64,000 bases of DNA from the NCBI GenBank assembly GCA_900105895.1, contig FNSH01000001.1, positions 1,189,501-1,253,500 of the forward strand, read 5' to 3'. The notes under the pieces are model-generated. The model searched no databases, was not told where the DNA came from, and saw only the letters and a list, made by a program, of their open reading frames with translations. This DNA is from Atopobium minutum. GTDB lineage: Bacteria > Actinomycetota > Coriobacteriia > Coriobacteriales > Atopobiaceae. Below, piece after piece: positions 46,083 through 54,881 of this stretch. Numbering within the stretch: the stretch's first letter is position 1; the number at the start of each line of letters is the position of its first letter. Made by a program: the position numbers and the translations under genes.

Positions 46083-47150
46083 GTGTCAGACATCGAGAGA
46101 ATTACGAGACAAACTTGGATTGATGAGACCTTCCCTGTTTGGGGAACGTGGATGAATGAGGAGATTGAACGTACGAAGGTTATACTGGGGACGTTTGATA
46201 TGTGGTGGCTTGGCAACATGGGAGTCTGGATCAAAAGCGAGGGCCAAACCAATGTTGCCATCGACCTATGGTGCGGAACAGGTAAGTGTACGCACGATCT
46301 TCCTCCTATGGGTCCAAGGCATCAGTTTGCTCGTATTGCCGGAGCAAGGATTCCACAGCCTAATCTGCGGCTTTCTCCAATAGTCTTTGATCCTTTTGCT
46401 ATCCGTGATTTGGATGCTCTTCTCGTCACACACATCCATCACGATCATCTGGACAAAAACGTTGCTGCTGCAGTGCTTAAGGGAGTTGAGAAGGACATAC
46501 CTTTTATAGGCCCACAGTATGTTGTTGATCAGTGGATCTCTTGGGGTGTACCTAAAAGTCGCTGTGTGGTTATGGTTCCCGGTAATGTTCTTTCTGTTGG
46601 TGACATGACTATTGAAGCGGTTGAGTCTTTTGATAGGACAGTCCTTGTCACTGACTGTCCCGGAGAGCCTGTGCCACCTGATGATAAGGTGCCGTCTATG
46701 GATGAGCGTTCGATTGGTTACCTTATCACCACCCCAGCGGGGAGCGTATATCATGGTGGAGACTCGCACTTCTCGGTTGGATTTGCTGAACAGGGTAAAC
46801 GTTTTGATATTGACGTGGCTCTTCTTGCTTTTGGTGAGAATCCTGTTGGTATACAAGACAAGATGACGTCTTCTGACATCCTGCGTGCTGCCGAATGCCT
46901 TAATGCAAAGGTAGTAATCCCGCTGCATTGGGATGCATGGACCAACACACTTGCCGATCCTCGAGAAATTGTGCGACTCTGGCAGGATCGCCGCGAGCTG
47001 TTGGGGTATCGTTTCCGGCCAATGGTCTGGCTTCCTGGTGGTAGATATACCTATCCTACGGATGCAACAAAGACCGAGTACTTCTACGATCGGGGATTTC
47101 CAGATATCTTTGAAAAACCAACGAACCTTCCGTATCCGTCGTTTCTGTAA
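46083..47150 (+). CDS. ulaG: L-ascorbate-6-phosphate lactonase-like protein (UlaG)
   Basis: A 355-residue metallo-beta-lactamase-fold hydrolase. The metal motif HIHHDHLD is at residues 117-124, with further ligand histidines in YHGGDSHFS and PLHWDAW. The length and the NMGVWIKSEG and DLWCGTGK segments match UlaG, which opens L-ascorbate 6-phosphate to 3-keto-L-gulonate 6-phosphate in the cytoplasm. GTG 46083 has GAGGAG upstream. No KGPDC-like gene is in this operon; the only one in the window is in cassette 3, and the decarboxylating partner here appears to be the dehydrogenase at 43025. Confidence 0.92.
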   Translation: MSDIERITRQTWIDETFPVWGTWMNEEIERTKVILGTFDMWWLGNMGVWIKSEGQTNVAIDLWCGTGKCTHDLPPMGPRHQFARIAGARIPQPNLRLSPIVFDPFAIRDLDALLVTHIHHDHLDKNVAAAVLKGVEKDIPFIGPQYVVDQWISWGVPKSRCVVMVPGNVLSVGDMTIEAVESFDRTVLVTDCPGEPVPPDDKVPSMDERSIGYLITTPAGSVYHGGDSHFSVGFAEQGKRFDIDVALLAFGENPVGIQDKMTSSDILRAAECLNAKVVIPLHWDAWTNTLADPREIVRLWQDRRELLGYRFRPMVWLPGGRYTYPTDATKTEYFYDRGFPDIFEKPTNLPYPSFL

Positions 47151-47186
47151 TTGAGGAAAAAGATCGCCTTCCTGCTTTTATTGGGT

Positions 47187-48038
47187 TTAGCTCCTTCGGG
47201 TGGTTGAGATAACCTCGCGAACTTCTTCTAATGAGCGACTTGCTGCACTCTCGTCAGAGAACATAACGATGGTATAGAGTGTATCGACAAGAGCAAGCTG
47301 AGAAATTCTTGAGGCTAGAGACTCGGAGCGGTAGGCGGTCTCCTCAGCGATGGTTACAAGACATGCGTCAGCAAGGGATGCGAGCGGAGAACTGGGATTG
47401 CTGGTGATGACAATGGTGGATGCTCCAACCTCACAAAGCTTCTCGGCAATTTGAATAGTTTGGAGATCGCGCCCAGAATGTGAGATGAGAAGTGCACAAT
47501 CTTCCTCATTAGAGCGTGAAGCACGCATAAGTTGTAGATGGAAGTCTGCGTCATAAGCTACGCGCTTTGGCGTGCGCAAAAATTTATGGTAGGCATCCGC
47601 TGCTACTACAGAGCTTCCACCCATACCATAGAAGGTAAGCTGTGCGCATTTCTCGATAAGCCCCGCTGCGCGTGTAATATCCTGGTCAGACAGGAGTTCT
47701 CTTGTGTCCGTGAGTGATCGAATGCTGGATTCAAAGACCGTTTCTGCCATCTGTGTTGGTGTTGACTTGCGCGTTATATGTTCATGAATGGAGATTTCAG
47801 GATCAAATCCTTCCGCCGCAAGCGCTCCGCGGAAGTCTCTAAATCCTTCAAAGCCCAGCTTTCGAGTAAACTTGAAGACTGTTGAATCAGCCATGCCTAG
47901 CGTTTGCGCAATCTGACTGATAGTCATTTTTGATGTGGTGTGCGGATTTGCGAGGAGGAACTCTGCCAGTTGGCGTTCTTTCTCCGAGAAAGATGCCTCC
48001 AATGCACGAACCCTTACTCTGATGGTCTGACTAGCCAT
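47187..48038 (-). CDS. RpiR/MurR-family transcriptional regulator, cassette 6
   Basis: A 283-residue regulator with an HTH_6 N-terminus (FSEKERQLAEFLLANPHTT, TISQIAQTLGMADSTVFKF) and a SIS domain (TFYGMGGSSVVAADAY, CALLISHSGRDLQT). It is convergent with the cassette 6 operon and only 36 bp away, with no clear terminator between them. It most likely senses a phosphorylated sugar from that operon. A candidate operator lies in its own upstream region. Confidence 0.9.
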   Translation of the reverse strand: MASQTIRVRVRALEASFSEKERQLAEFLLANPHTTSKMTISQIAQTLGMADSTVFKFTRKLGFEGFRDFRGALAAEGFDPEISIHEHITRKSTPTQMAETVFESSIRSLTDTRELLSDQDITRAAGLIEKCAQLTFYGMGGSSVVAADAYHKFLRTPKRVAYDADFHLQLMRASRSNEEDCALLISHSGRDLQTIQIAEKLCEVGASTIVITSNPSSPLASLADACLVTIAEETAYRSESLASRISQLALVDTLYTIVMFSDESAASRSLEEVREVISTTRRS

Positions 48039-48096
48039 AACATCCCCTAAATTGTTGAGTCAAATTGAGTATATTCAAAAAAAGTTCGATATTTTT

Positions 48097-48116
48097 TATA
48101 TTTCCGAGAAAATATA
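48097..48116. promoter_or_regulatory. Possible autoregulatory site of the cassette 6 RpiR gene
   Basis: TATATTTC-CGA-GAAAATATA is an inverted repeat (one unpaired base) about 60 bp upstream of the RpiR start. It shares the TTTC...GAAA core with the site before gnd. Confidence 0.35.
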
Positions 48117-48119
48117 CAG

Positions 48120-48162
48120 AAAGCAAGGCGGGAGAATTTTATCTCTTCCCGCTTGCTTTTTT
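48120..48162 (+). terminator. Plus-strand terminator between divergent genes
   Basis: AAAGCAAGGCGGGAGA (48120-48135) pairs with TCTTCCCGCTTGCTTT, with small bulges, and the plus strand continues as a T run. There is no plus-strand gene directly upstream, because the RpiR gene runs the other way. It may stop cassette 6 transcripts that read through antisense to the RpiR gene, or act as a leader attenuator of the ferredoxin gene. Confidence 0.7.
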
Positions 48163-48216
48163 GTATTGATTTCGCTGCTACAATAGAGAGTCATGCAAGA
48201 AGGGAGGGGCTTGTAC

Positions 48217-49896
48217 ATGGCGGACGAGAATCACGATCTTCTCGATAGTCTTATTGACATTCAAAGTGATTGGAACGCCGTGTCCAATCCGCTGGATACC
48301 GTGCTGGGGATGCTTTCTGCAGATCCCGAGCAGGCCAAGCCGTTTAATCCAGGGGATTACAAGTTTCGCCCGCGCGCTAATACCATCCCGTGCACGCGCT
48401 GTATGACCAAGGACGAGGGCACGTGTTCTGCCTGCATAGACGTGTGTCCCGTGAACGCCATTACCATTGATACGAGTGCAATTCATGTGTCCGATGCCTG
48501 CCGCAAGTGCGGTCTGTGTATTGCGGCCTGTCCCACGGATGCATTTACGGATTCTCACCATTCTGCGCGGCAGCTGTACGACGAGATTGCTACTGCCTGC
48601 TCATCTCACGAGATGTGCTATATAACCTGCACGCGTGCGCTCAAGCGTAAGCCAGAGGCCAATGAGATTTTGTTGCCATGTGTAGGCGCGGTTCCCACTG
48701 AGGTGTGGTTTTCTATTTTGGTTGACTATCCCAACGTGAGCGTATATTTACCGGAAGGCGTTTGCGACAAGTGCCAAACCACCACAGGTGAGGCTTGCTA
48801 TACAAAATTTATTGGTCGTGCAGAGGAGCTGACGGGTCGCTCGGTTGGTCTGGAGACTCAGGCGCGCGCCCTTAACCATGCAAAGAAGCGCAGCTATGAG
48901 CGTAGGCAGTTTGTCAATAATGCTATGCAAGTGGGTCAAAATGTACTGGCAGTAAGCAATCCTGTTCTGGCGAGTGCACAGGCGGTTCAGCGCAAGCTGC
49001 AAGCACACGGCAGGCAAATCAACGAGCTACAAAACTCGTTGGAGCGCATTGCAGGGTCTTCTACCTCGGCACGGCGCAAGCGTACGATTGTGCAAAAGCG
49101 ACAGCTGCTGTTAAGCGCTCTGCAGGATCATCCGCGCCTGGCCGACCGCTTTGAGCCTCAAGTTGCGGTGTGTGACAACACAAAGTGCACCTCTTGTGGG
49201 CTGTGCGTGGATGTGTGCCCTACGCATTGTGTGGATTTGGATCCACGTGGTCATGTAACCGTTGAGCCCATTTACTGTATGGACTGCAGTGCTTGTACTC
49301 GTGCGTGTCCAACCAATGCGCTGTTTATGGAGCCGTATGATCCGGCGTTGTTGGTGGTTAAAGATGAAACCGCCAAACGTGCAGAAGAGGCTCTTGAGCG
49401 CCAGAAGGCAGAGCTTGCGCGCCTGAAGGAACAGGGCAAGCAGCAGCTTATGCGCGGTCTAGCTGCACTTGAATCCCATGGTGAAAACGGCCAGATTACC
49501 GCCCAAGGCATTGGTGCGGCCATCAAGGCAGTTACGACGTTTGATGCTCCTGCCGAGAAGAACGACGCGGTGGGGGAGACGTCGGCGACGATGGCTACCT
49601 TGACGGCGACGACGGCGGCGACGGAAGCAGCGGCGGCAGCCACGGCATCGGAGGCAGTCACCGATCAGCCGCTCGACAAACCCGCGCCAGCGCCTGCATC
49701 TGCCCCCATGGCACCTCCAGTATTTGTGGCCACCCAGCGTGCAGCTCAAATGGAGGAAGCAGCTTCTGATACCATTGCATATCAGCAAGATGCTGCAGAG
49801 GACGCTGCGGAGGAAGAAGAGCCTTGTGTGCATAAGCTTGCTCCAAGCGGACGGACTTCTCTGCAGGCGATACAAGTTGTACCGTCAGTATCGTAA
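48217..49896 (+). CDS. Multi-cluster 4Fe-4S ferredoxin-type protein
   Basis: A 559-residue polyferredoxin. Two pairs of cysteine motifs are visible: CSACIDVCP and CRKCGLCIAACP in the N-terminal quarter, and CTSCGLCVDVCP and CMDCSACTRACP at about residues 325-375, enough for four 4Fe-4S clusters. Extra cysteines (CYITC, CDKC) lie between. The C-terminal 170 residues are a helical, then Ala/Thr/Pro-rich low-complexity tail with GACGGC-type codon repeats. The redox partner is unknown; such proteins are common in anaerobic Coriobacteriia. ATG 48217 has AAGGGAGGGG upstream, better than ATG 48193. Confidence 0.8.
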   Translation: MADENHDLLDSLIDIQSDWNAVSNPLDTVLGMLSADPEQAKPFNPGDYKFRPRANTIPCTRCMTKDEGTCSACIDVCPVNAITIDTSAIHVSDACRKCGLCIAACPTDAFTDSHHSARQLYDEIATACSSHEMCYITCTRALKRKPEANEILLPCVGAVPTEVWFSILVDYPNVSVYLPEGVCDKCQTTTGEACYTKFIGRAEELTGRSVGLETQARALNHAKKRSYERRQFVNNAMQVGQNVLAVSNPVLASAQAVQRKLQAHGRQINELQNSLERIAGSSTSARRKRTIVQKRQLLLSALQDHPRLADRFEPQVAVCDNTKCTSCGLCVDVCPTHCVDLDPRGHVTVEPIYCMDCSACTRACPTNALFMEPYDPALLVVKDETAKRAEEALERQKAELARLKEQGKQQLMRGLAALESHGENGQITAQGIGAAIKAVTTFDAPAEKNDAVGETSATMATLTATTAATEAAAAATASEAVTDQPLDKPAPAPASAPMAPPVFVATQRAAQMEEAASDTIAYQQDAAEDAAEEEEPCVHKLAPSGRTSLQAIQVVPSVS

Positions 49897-50010
49897 TCTT
49901 GCACCTGTGGCCGGACGCTTTGTAAGAGCGCACGCCACAAGACTGTGTTACGAAAATGCGTACCGTAAGAACGCACACTAGAAGAACAAACGTTAAGGAA
50001 AGGTAAGGAC

Positions 50011-51075
50011 ATGTCCCTGTCCATCGGAATTGTTGGTCTTCCTAATGTTGGCAAGTCTACCCTGTTTACCGCGCTTACGCGCAAGGGGGGTCTTGCGGCA
50101 AATTATCCGTTTGCAACAATCGATCCTAATGTGGGCATTGTGGATGTACCGGATCCTCGTTTGGCCGAGCTGGCAAAGATCGTCAACCCTGGTCGTATTG
50201 TGCCGGCAACCGTTGAGTTTGTGGACATTGCTGGTTTGGTAAAGGGCGCCAACGCAGGCGAGGGCCTGGGCAATCAGTTTCTAGCCAATATCCGCGAGAC
50301 GGACGCTATTTGTCAGGTGGTTCGCTACTTTGGTGATCCCGACGTTGTCCATGTAGAGGGTCGCGTGGATCCCGCTTCTGACGTGGAGATTATCAACACA
50401 GAGCTCATCTTGGCCGACCTTGCCTCGCTGGAAAAAGCGCTCCCCAAGATTGAAAAAGAAGCAAAGCGCGATAAGGACGTGTTGCCTAAGCTTGCTATTG
50501 GCCGCAAGCTGGAGGCCTGGCTCAATGAAGGCAATCGTGCAGCAACCATGGACATGACCGATGATGAGCGCGCGGCGGCTCATGACCTCTTCCTGCTTAC
50601 CATGAAGCCCGTGCTCTACGTGGCAAATGTGGATGAAGATGGTTTGGGCAAAGAGCTTGCGACCCTTGATGGGCAGCAACCCATTGCAGTGTGCGCTGAG
50701 GTTGAGGCAGAACTTGCAGACCTTGACCCTGCAGAAGCAGAGGAATATCTGGAGTCTTTGGGTCTCGAGAAGAGCGGGCTGGAGACACTTGCTCAGGCTG
50801 CCTATAAACTTCTTGGCCTGCAGAGCTACTTTACAGCGGGAGAGATGGAAGTTAAGGCTTGGACCATTCCCATTGGCGCCAAGGCTCCGCAGGCAGCTGG
50901 TGTAATCCACTCTGACTTTGAGCGCGGCTTCATTAAAGCGGAAGTTGCGAGCTACGAAGACTACGTTGCCCTTGGCGGCGAGGCTGGTTGCAAGGCAGCT
51001 GGTAAGTTGCGCATGGAGGGCAAGGAATACGTCGTTGCGGATGGCGACGTCATGCATTTCCGCTTTAACGTCTAA
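50011..51075 (+). CDS. ychF: Ribosome-binding ATPase/GTPase YchF
   Basis: A 354-residue Obg-family P-loop ATPase. It has the G1 motif GLPNVGKSTLF, the family segment NYPFATIDPN, G3 in DIAGLVKGA, and the C-terminal TGS domain ending in ADGDVMHFRFNV. YchF binds ribosomes and prefers ATP over GTP. AAGGAAAGG precedes ATG 50011. It lies alone between the ferredoxin gene and the convergent LCP gene. Confidence 0.97.
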   Translation: MSLSIGIVGLPNVGKSTLFTALTRKGGLAANYPFATIDPNVGIVDVPDPRLAELAKIVNPGRIVPATVEFVDIAGLVKGANAGEGLGNQFLANIRETDAICQVVRYFGDPDVVHVEGRVDPASDVEIINTELILADLASLEKALPKIEKEAKRDKDVLPKLAIGRKLEAWLNEGNRAATMDMTDDERAAAHDLFLLTMKPVLYVANVDEDGLGKELATLDGQQPIAVCAEVEAELADLDPAEAEEYLESLGLEKSGLETLAQAAYKLLGLQSYFTAGEMEVKAWTIPIGAKAPQAAGVIHSDFERGFIKAEVASYEDYVALGGEAGCKAAGKLRMEGKEYVVADGDVMHFRFNV

Positions 51076-51171
51076 GGGCAGGCTCTAAACTCCTCAGAGC
51101 TTATCAAGAGGCTTATCGAGAAACCCATTCAAAAGTTTATACACTTGGTGGTCACGGCTGGTTTCATGTGG

Positions 51172-51197
51172 CCGATTGGCTGGTTGCAGCCAATCGG
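51172..51197. other. Strong hairpin between convergent ychF and LCP genes
   Basis: A perfect 11-bp stem (CCGATTGGCTG / CAGCCAATCGG) with a GTTG loop and no T run on either side. The next 100 bp (51198-51297) is a pyrimidine-rich stretch of degenerate GCCTGCC/ACCTACC repeats without a gene. Confidence 0.7.
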
Positions 51198-51289
51198 GAC
51201 TGTTGATAGCACGTGCCAGCCTGCCAGCCCGTAAGCCCGCAAGCCTTGCCTACCTAGCTGCCCGCCTGCTTATCAACCAACCAACCTAC

Positions 51290-52765
51290 CTACCCGTTGG
51301 ATTTATCGGCACCCACAATGAGAATCACGTCGTAGCTGGTATCGTACGAGCCATTGTTCTTCATAACCTGGATGTCGCCACCCAAAGCCTTGTTAACGGC
51401 GTTGGCGCGCGCCTCGTGATCACCGTTATACACAATGAGCGTGTTGGAATAGCTGCTCTTGGCGGTGTCTGCGACGGCATCAAAGCCTTGGTTGGACAGA
51501 GATTGACTAATTCTGCCAGCAAGACCATTTACACCAGCGGCGTTAAGGACATGCACCGTGCCAGAATACTCAGTTTCACCTGTTGTAGAGCTGCTCTTGT
51601 TGTCCTTGGAACTGTTGTTTGCAGTGCCGCCGCTACTGGGGCTATTGCTAATGCCGCCTGTGACGCCGGCCAAACCCTTAGTGGGGTTATCGTCCTCACT
51701 CTCGTAGGGGGAGAGACCCTGGTCAACGCGCTGCATCATCTTTTTCCACTCGGCGGTGTTGCAAATCTCGTACCAGGTTTGGTTTACGTACTTGGAGGTA
51801 GTAGGCTCCATGCCGTGGTAAATGTCCGTAGAGGTGTTAAGCCCGCGCAGCGAGGTGGCCAGGCCAATAATAGAGTTCACGTCCATATCGGTAGTAACGG
51901 AACCAGAAAGCTTAGCAACAACGGTAGCCATGGAAACGGGGTCAAGCTGCAGGATCTTCTTGCCAATGGCAGAGATGACCATGCGCTGATTGGCGGCACG
52001 ATACATGTCGCCGTCGCCGTAGGCATCGTAGGCATGGCGCGCGCGGCACAACACCAAGGCCTGCTCGCCGTTAAGGGTTTGCTGACCGGCTTCTATTACC
52101 TTGCCGGTTCCCTTTGAGTCATCCACCTTGATGGGCACGTTAACGTCAATGCCGCCAATGGTATCAACCACAGAGACAAAGTTATCAAAGTCAATATCTG
52201 CATAGTGGGAGATGGGAACGCCGGCAAATTTTGAAATGACCTCGGTGGCATAGCTGGCACCGCCTATAGCGTACGCAGCATTGATCTTTTGCTTACCATT
52301 TTTGCCCAGGTCAACAAGGGTGTCTCGGTGGATGGACACCAGCGTCACTTTTTTGTTTTTGGGGTCAATGCGCGCCAGCATAATGGAGTCAGAGCGGTAA
52401 GCATGTTCGTCCGCGCCGTATTGCTTGCTGTTGACGCGGTCTTGATCCTTGTCTACGCCGAGCAGCAAAATATAGAAGGGGTCGCCCGCTTCGGTTATAT
52501 GCAGTTGGTTGAGAAGCGCGTTATCAATACCGGCGCGCAGGCTGGCGTTAATGCCGCTAATGTACACCAGAGCAACAATGACAAGTGCAGCGAGCGTAGT
52601 GCCAAAAGCAGCGCCAATACCTTTGAGGAGGGACTTTCGAGAACGTTTTTTGCGCAAGGACGTGTACCGATCGAGTGCAGCGGCACCGCGTGAGATTGCA
52701 TGAGACGCATCCGAAGATGCTAATTCCTTCTCGATCTTCTCGGCATGCTTGGTTTTACGAGACAC
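51290..52765 (-). CDS. LytR-CpsA-Psr (LCP) family cell-wall glycopolymer transferase
   Basis: A 491-residue membrane-anchored protein. A basic cytoplasmic tail is followed by one TM helix (residues about 53-70, GTTLAALVIVALVYI), the catalytic LCP domain with YILLLGVDKD, RSDSIMLARID and VSIHRDTLVDL, and the VLCRARHAYD motif. A Ser/Asn-rich linker leads to a C-terminal LytR_C domain (VLNAAGVNGLAGRIS). LCP enzymes attach teichoic-acid-like or other glycopolymers to peptidoglycan outside the membrane. The start is GTG 52765 after AAGGAGC. It diverges from guaA. Confidence 0.92.
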   Translation of the reverse strand: MSRKTKHAEKIEKELASSDASHAISRGAAALDRYTSLRKKRSRKSLLKGIGAAFGTTLAALVIVALVYISGINASLRAGIDNALLNQLHITEAGDPFYILLLGVDKDQDRVNSKQYGADEHAYRSDSIMLARIDPKNKKVTLVSIHRDTLVDLGKNGKQKINAAYAIGGASYATEVISKFAGVPISHYADIDFDNFVSVVDTIGGIDVNVPIKVDDSKGTGKVIEAGQQTLNGEQALVLCRARHAYDAYGDGDMYRAANQRMVISAIGKKILQLDPVSMATVVAKLSGSVTTDMDVNSIIGLATSLRGLNTSTDIYHGMEPTTSKYVNQTWYEICNTAEWKKMMQRVDQGLSPYESEDDNPTKGLAGVTGGISNSPSSGGTANNSSKDNKSSSTTGETEYSGTVHVLNAAGVNGLAGRISQSLSNQGFDAVADTAKSSYSNTLIVYNGDHEARANAVNKALGGDIQVMKNNGSYDTSYDVILIVGADKSNG

Positions 52766-52943
52766 GCGAGCTCCTTACGTTAGGGTATGTCGTGCGACTT
52801 TCGCGATTATGCTGTGCTGTGTCGCCTCATTGCCATAATTCATCTATCATAACGAGTATAAAGGTTCAGCGGGATGAGGACTGTAATTCCGTCATCTTGT
52901 CACATAGCACGCGCAAAAACTCATGCAAATCGGAGGAACGTTA

Positions 52944-54557
52944 ATGTCACAGAGCACAAAGGTAAGCAGTCATTCAGGTACAGATCAGCTCGTAGCCGTG
53001 CTTGATTTTGGTGCACAGTATGGTCAGCTGATCGCGCGTCGCGTACGTGACCTGCACGTGTACTCAGAAATTGTCCCCTGTGATATTAGTGCGGCAGAGC
53101 TTGTGGACCTGCATCCGTCTGCCATTATCCTGTCCGGCGGTCCTGCCTCCGTGTATGCCGAGGATGCACCAGATATGGATCCGGCCATCTTTGATATGGG
53201 TCTGCCTATTTTGGGCTTTTGCTATGGCGAGCAAATCATGGCTAAGGTGCTTGGCGGCACGGTTGCTCACACCGAGAAGGGCGAGTATGGTCCTGCAACA
53301 CTAACCCGTGAGGGTGAATCGCGCCTGTTGGAGGGTACGCCCACCGATGCTCAAACGGTTTGGATGAGCCACCGCGATGCAGTAAGCCAGCTGCCCGAGG
53401 GCTTTGTGGTAACGGCAAGCACACAGACCTGCCCCGTTGCTGCGTATGAGAACGCAGATCGTATGCTGTTTGCAACTCAGTTCCACCCCGAGGTGCGCCA
53501 CACGCAGTACGGAACCACCATGCTGTCCAACTTCCTGTTTAAGATTTGCGGCCTTGAGGCCAATTGGACCATGGATAACGTTATTGAAACCAAGGTGGCA
53601 GAAATCCGTTCTCAAATTGGGGACGACAAGGTCATTCTGGCGCTTTCTGGTGGTGTGGACTCTGCTGTAACGGCAGCGTTGGTTCACCGCGCGGTGGGTG
53701 ATCAGCTGACCTGCGTGTTTGTCAACCATGGCATGTTGCGCAAAGGCGAGCCGGAAAGCGTAGAGAAGATCTTTACGCAGCAGTTCAACATTCCTCTGGC
53801 GCACGTTCACGCGCAGGAGCGCTATGCGCGCCTATTGGCCGGCGTGACCGACCCCGAGAAGAAGCGCAAAATTATTGGCCGTGAGTTTTGGAAGGTCTTC
53901 TTTGAGGAGGCCCAAAAGCTGGATGGCGTAAAGTTCCTTGCTCAGGGCACCATTTATCCCGACATCATTGAGTCTGGAGCGCGCAAGACGGGCGGCAAGG
54001 CGTCCACTATCAAGAGCCACCACAATCTAATTCCCTTCCCCGAAGGCGTGCGCTTTGATTTGGTAGAGCCTCTGGATCACTTCTTTAAGGATGAAGTCCG
54101 CGCGTTGGGTAGTGCCCTTGGTCTGCCCGATACGATGGTGTATCGCCAGCCGTTCCCCGGTCCTGGCCTGGCTATTCGTATCATTGGAGAGATTACTGCC
54201 GAGAAGCTCAACGTGCTCAAGGACGCCGATCTTATCGTGAGGGAAGAGCTGGATGCGTACAACCAGCGCCTGTTTGAGCAGACGGGGGAGCGCAACTCCG
54301 AGCATGCGTGCTGGCAATATTTTGCTGTGCTGCCCGATATCCGTTCTGTTGGTGTTATGGGCGACGAGCGCACCTATGGTCGCACTATTATTTTGCGCGC
54401 TGTGGAGTCCAGCGACGCCATGACAGCGGATTGGGCAAAGCTGCCGTATGACGTGTTGGGCCGCATTTCTGGTCGTGTGGTGAGCGAGGTTGAAGGCATC
54501 AACCGCGTGGTCTACGACATTACGCCCAAGCCGCCTGCAACGATTGAGTGGGAATAA
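52944..54557 (+). CDS. guaA: GMP synthase (glutamine-hydrolysing)
   Basis: A 537-residue two-domain enzyme turning XMP, glutamine and ATP into GMP. The class I glutamine amidotransferase has VLDFGAQYGQLIARRV, the nucleophile region GFCYGEQIM and the His-Glu of TQFHPEV. In GuaA the nucleophile is normally in GICYGxQ, so the Cys is kept. The synthetase domain has LSGGVDSAVTAAL and ends PPATIEWE. ATG 52944 is preceded by GGAGG; an in-frame ATG at 52923 is less likely. The 3' end of guaA is a known insertion hot spot, and an accessory element begins soon after. Confidence 0.97.
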   Translation: MSQSTKVSSHSGTDQLVAVLDFGAQYGQLIARRVRDLHVYSEIVPCDISAAELVDLHPSAIILSGGPASVYAEDAPDMDPAIFDMGLPILGFCYGEQIMAKVLGGTVAHTEKGEYGPATLTREGESRLLEGTPTDAQTVWMSHRDAVSQLPEGFVVTASTQTCPVAAYENADRMLFATQFHPEVRHTQYGTTMLSNFLFKICGLEANWTMDNVIETKVAEIRSQIGDDKVILALSGGVDSAVTAALVHRAVGDQLTCVFVNHGMLRKGEPESVEKIFTQQFNIPLAHVHAQERYARLLAGVTDPEKKRKIIGREFWKVFFEEAQKLDGVKFLAQGTIYPDIIESGARKTGGKASTIKSHHNLIPFPEGVRFDLVEPLDHFFKDEVRALGSALGLPDTMVYRQPFPGPGLAIRIIGEITAEKLNVLKDADLIVREELDAYNQRLFEQTGERNSEHACWQYFAVLPDIRSVGVMGDERTYGRTIILRAVESSDAMTADWAKLPYDVLGRISGRVVSEVEGINRVVYDITPKPPATIEWE

Positions 54558-54659
54558 TAACGCACATTATCGTGAGGTTGCTTCAATGTGAATCCTTGTG
54601 CGTTCTGGAATGACTTGATGCGTTGATATACCTCCAAGCCAGCAGCACACAAGCTGTAG

Positions 54660-54693
54660 AAAAGGCCTTCGGATGCAGCTCCGAAGGCCTTTT
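54660..54693 (+). terminator. Terminator of guaA
   Basis: A 14-bp stem (AAAAGGCCTTCGGA / TCCGAAGGCCTTTT) with a TGCAGC loop and a T-rich tail. It lies 102 bp after the stop codon. Confidence 0.95.
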
Positions 54694-54758
54694 CTTTCTT
54701 ACATTGACCTGCGATTAAGCATCCTGTTCGTTCATTTAACAGTTTCCTCATTCCCGGT

Positions 54759-54776
54759 GCTCACGATAACGTGCGG
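54759..54776. promoter_or_regulatory. Operator-like palindrome at the left end of the element
   Basis: GCTCACGATAACGTGCGG matches the pattern of the three operators at 61240-61331 (CTCACG-N4-CGTGAG) with one mismatch in the right arm. Confidence 0.35.
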
Positions 54777-54853
54777 TCTATCTGCGCTTTTGGATATCCT
54801 TTTCGAAAGCTGCACTCACAGTATCACTAGAACAGTCTCGAATACTGATATCT

Positions 54854-54871
54854 GTACTCACAGTGTACTCA
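54854..54871 (-). repeat. Paired heptamer GTACTCA-N4-GTACTCA (left end)
   Basis: Two identical heptamers separated by CAGT, 11 bp downstream of the methyltransferase stop codon. The same pair is present in inverse orientation at 63187-63204. Arm-type integrase or excisionase binding sites are a possible explanation. Confidence 0.7.
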
Positions 54872-54881
54872 CAGAAAACGC

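Larger units (their letters stand above)
54558..54881. other. Left junction region between guaA and the accessory element
   Basis: This 324-bp gap holds the guaA terminator, an operator-like palindrome, three ACTCACAG octamers (54814, 54856, 54867) and the paired GTACTCA heptamers. No convincing gene lies here. Confidence 0.6.

Noticed and set aside
51176..52117. A 313-codon plus-strand frame antisense to the LCP gene
   Set aside because: No recognisable domain, and the opposite strand encodes a full LCP protein.
54512..54751. A 79-codon minus-strand frame over the end of guaA and its terminator
   Set aside because: It reads through a strong terminator stem and antisense to guaA, so it is a shadow frame.
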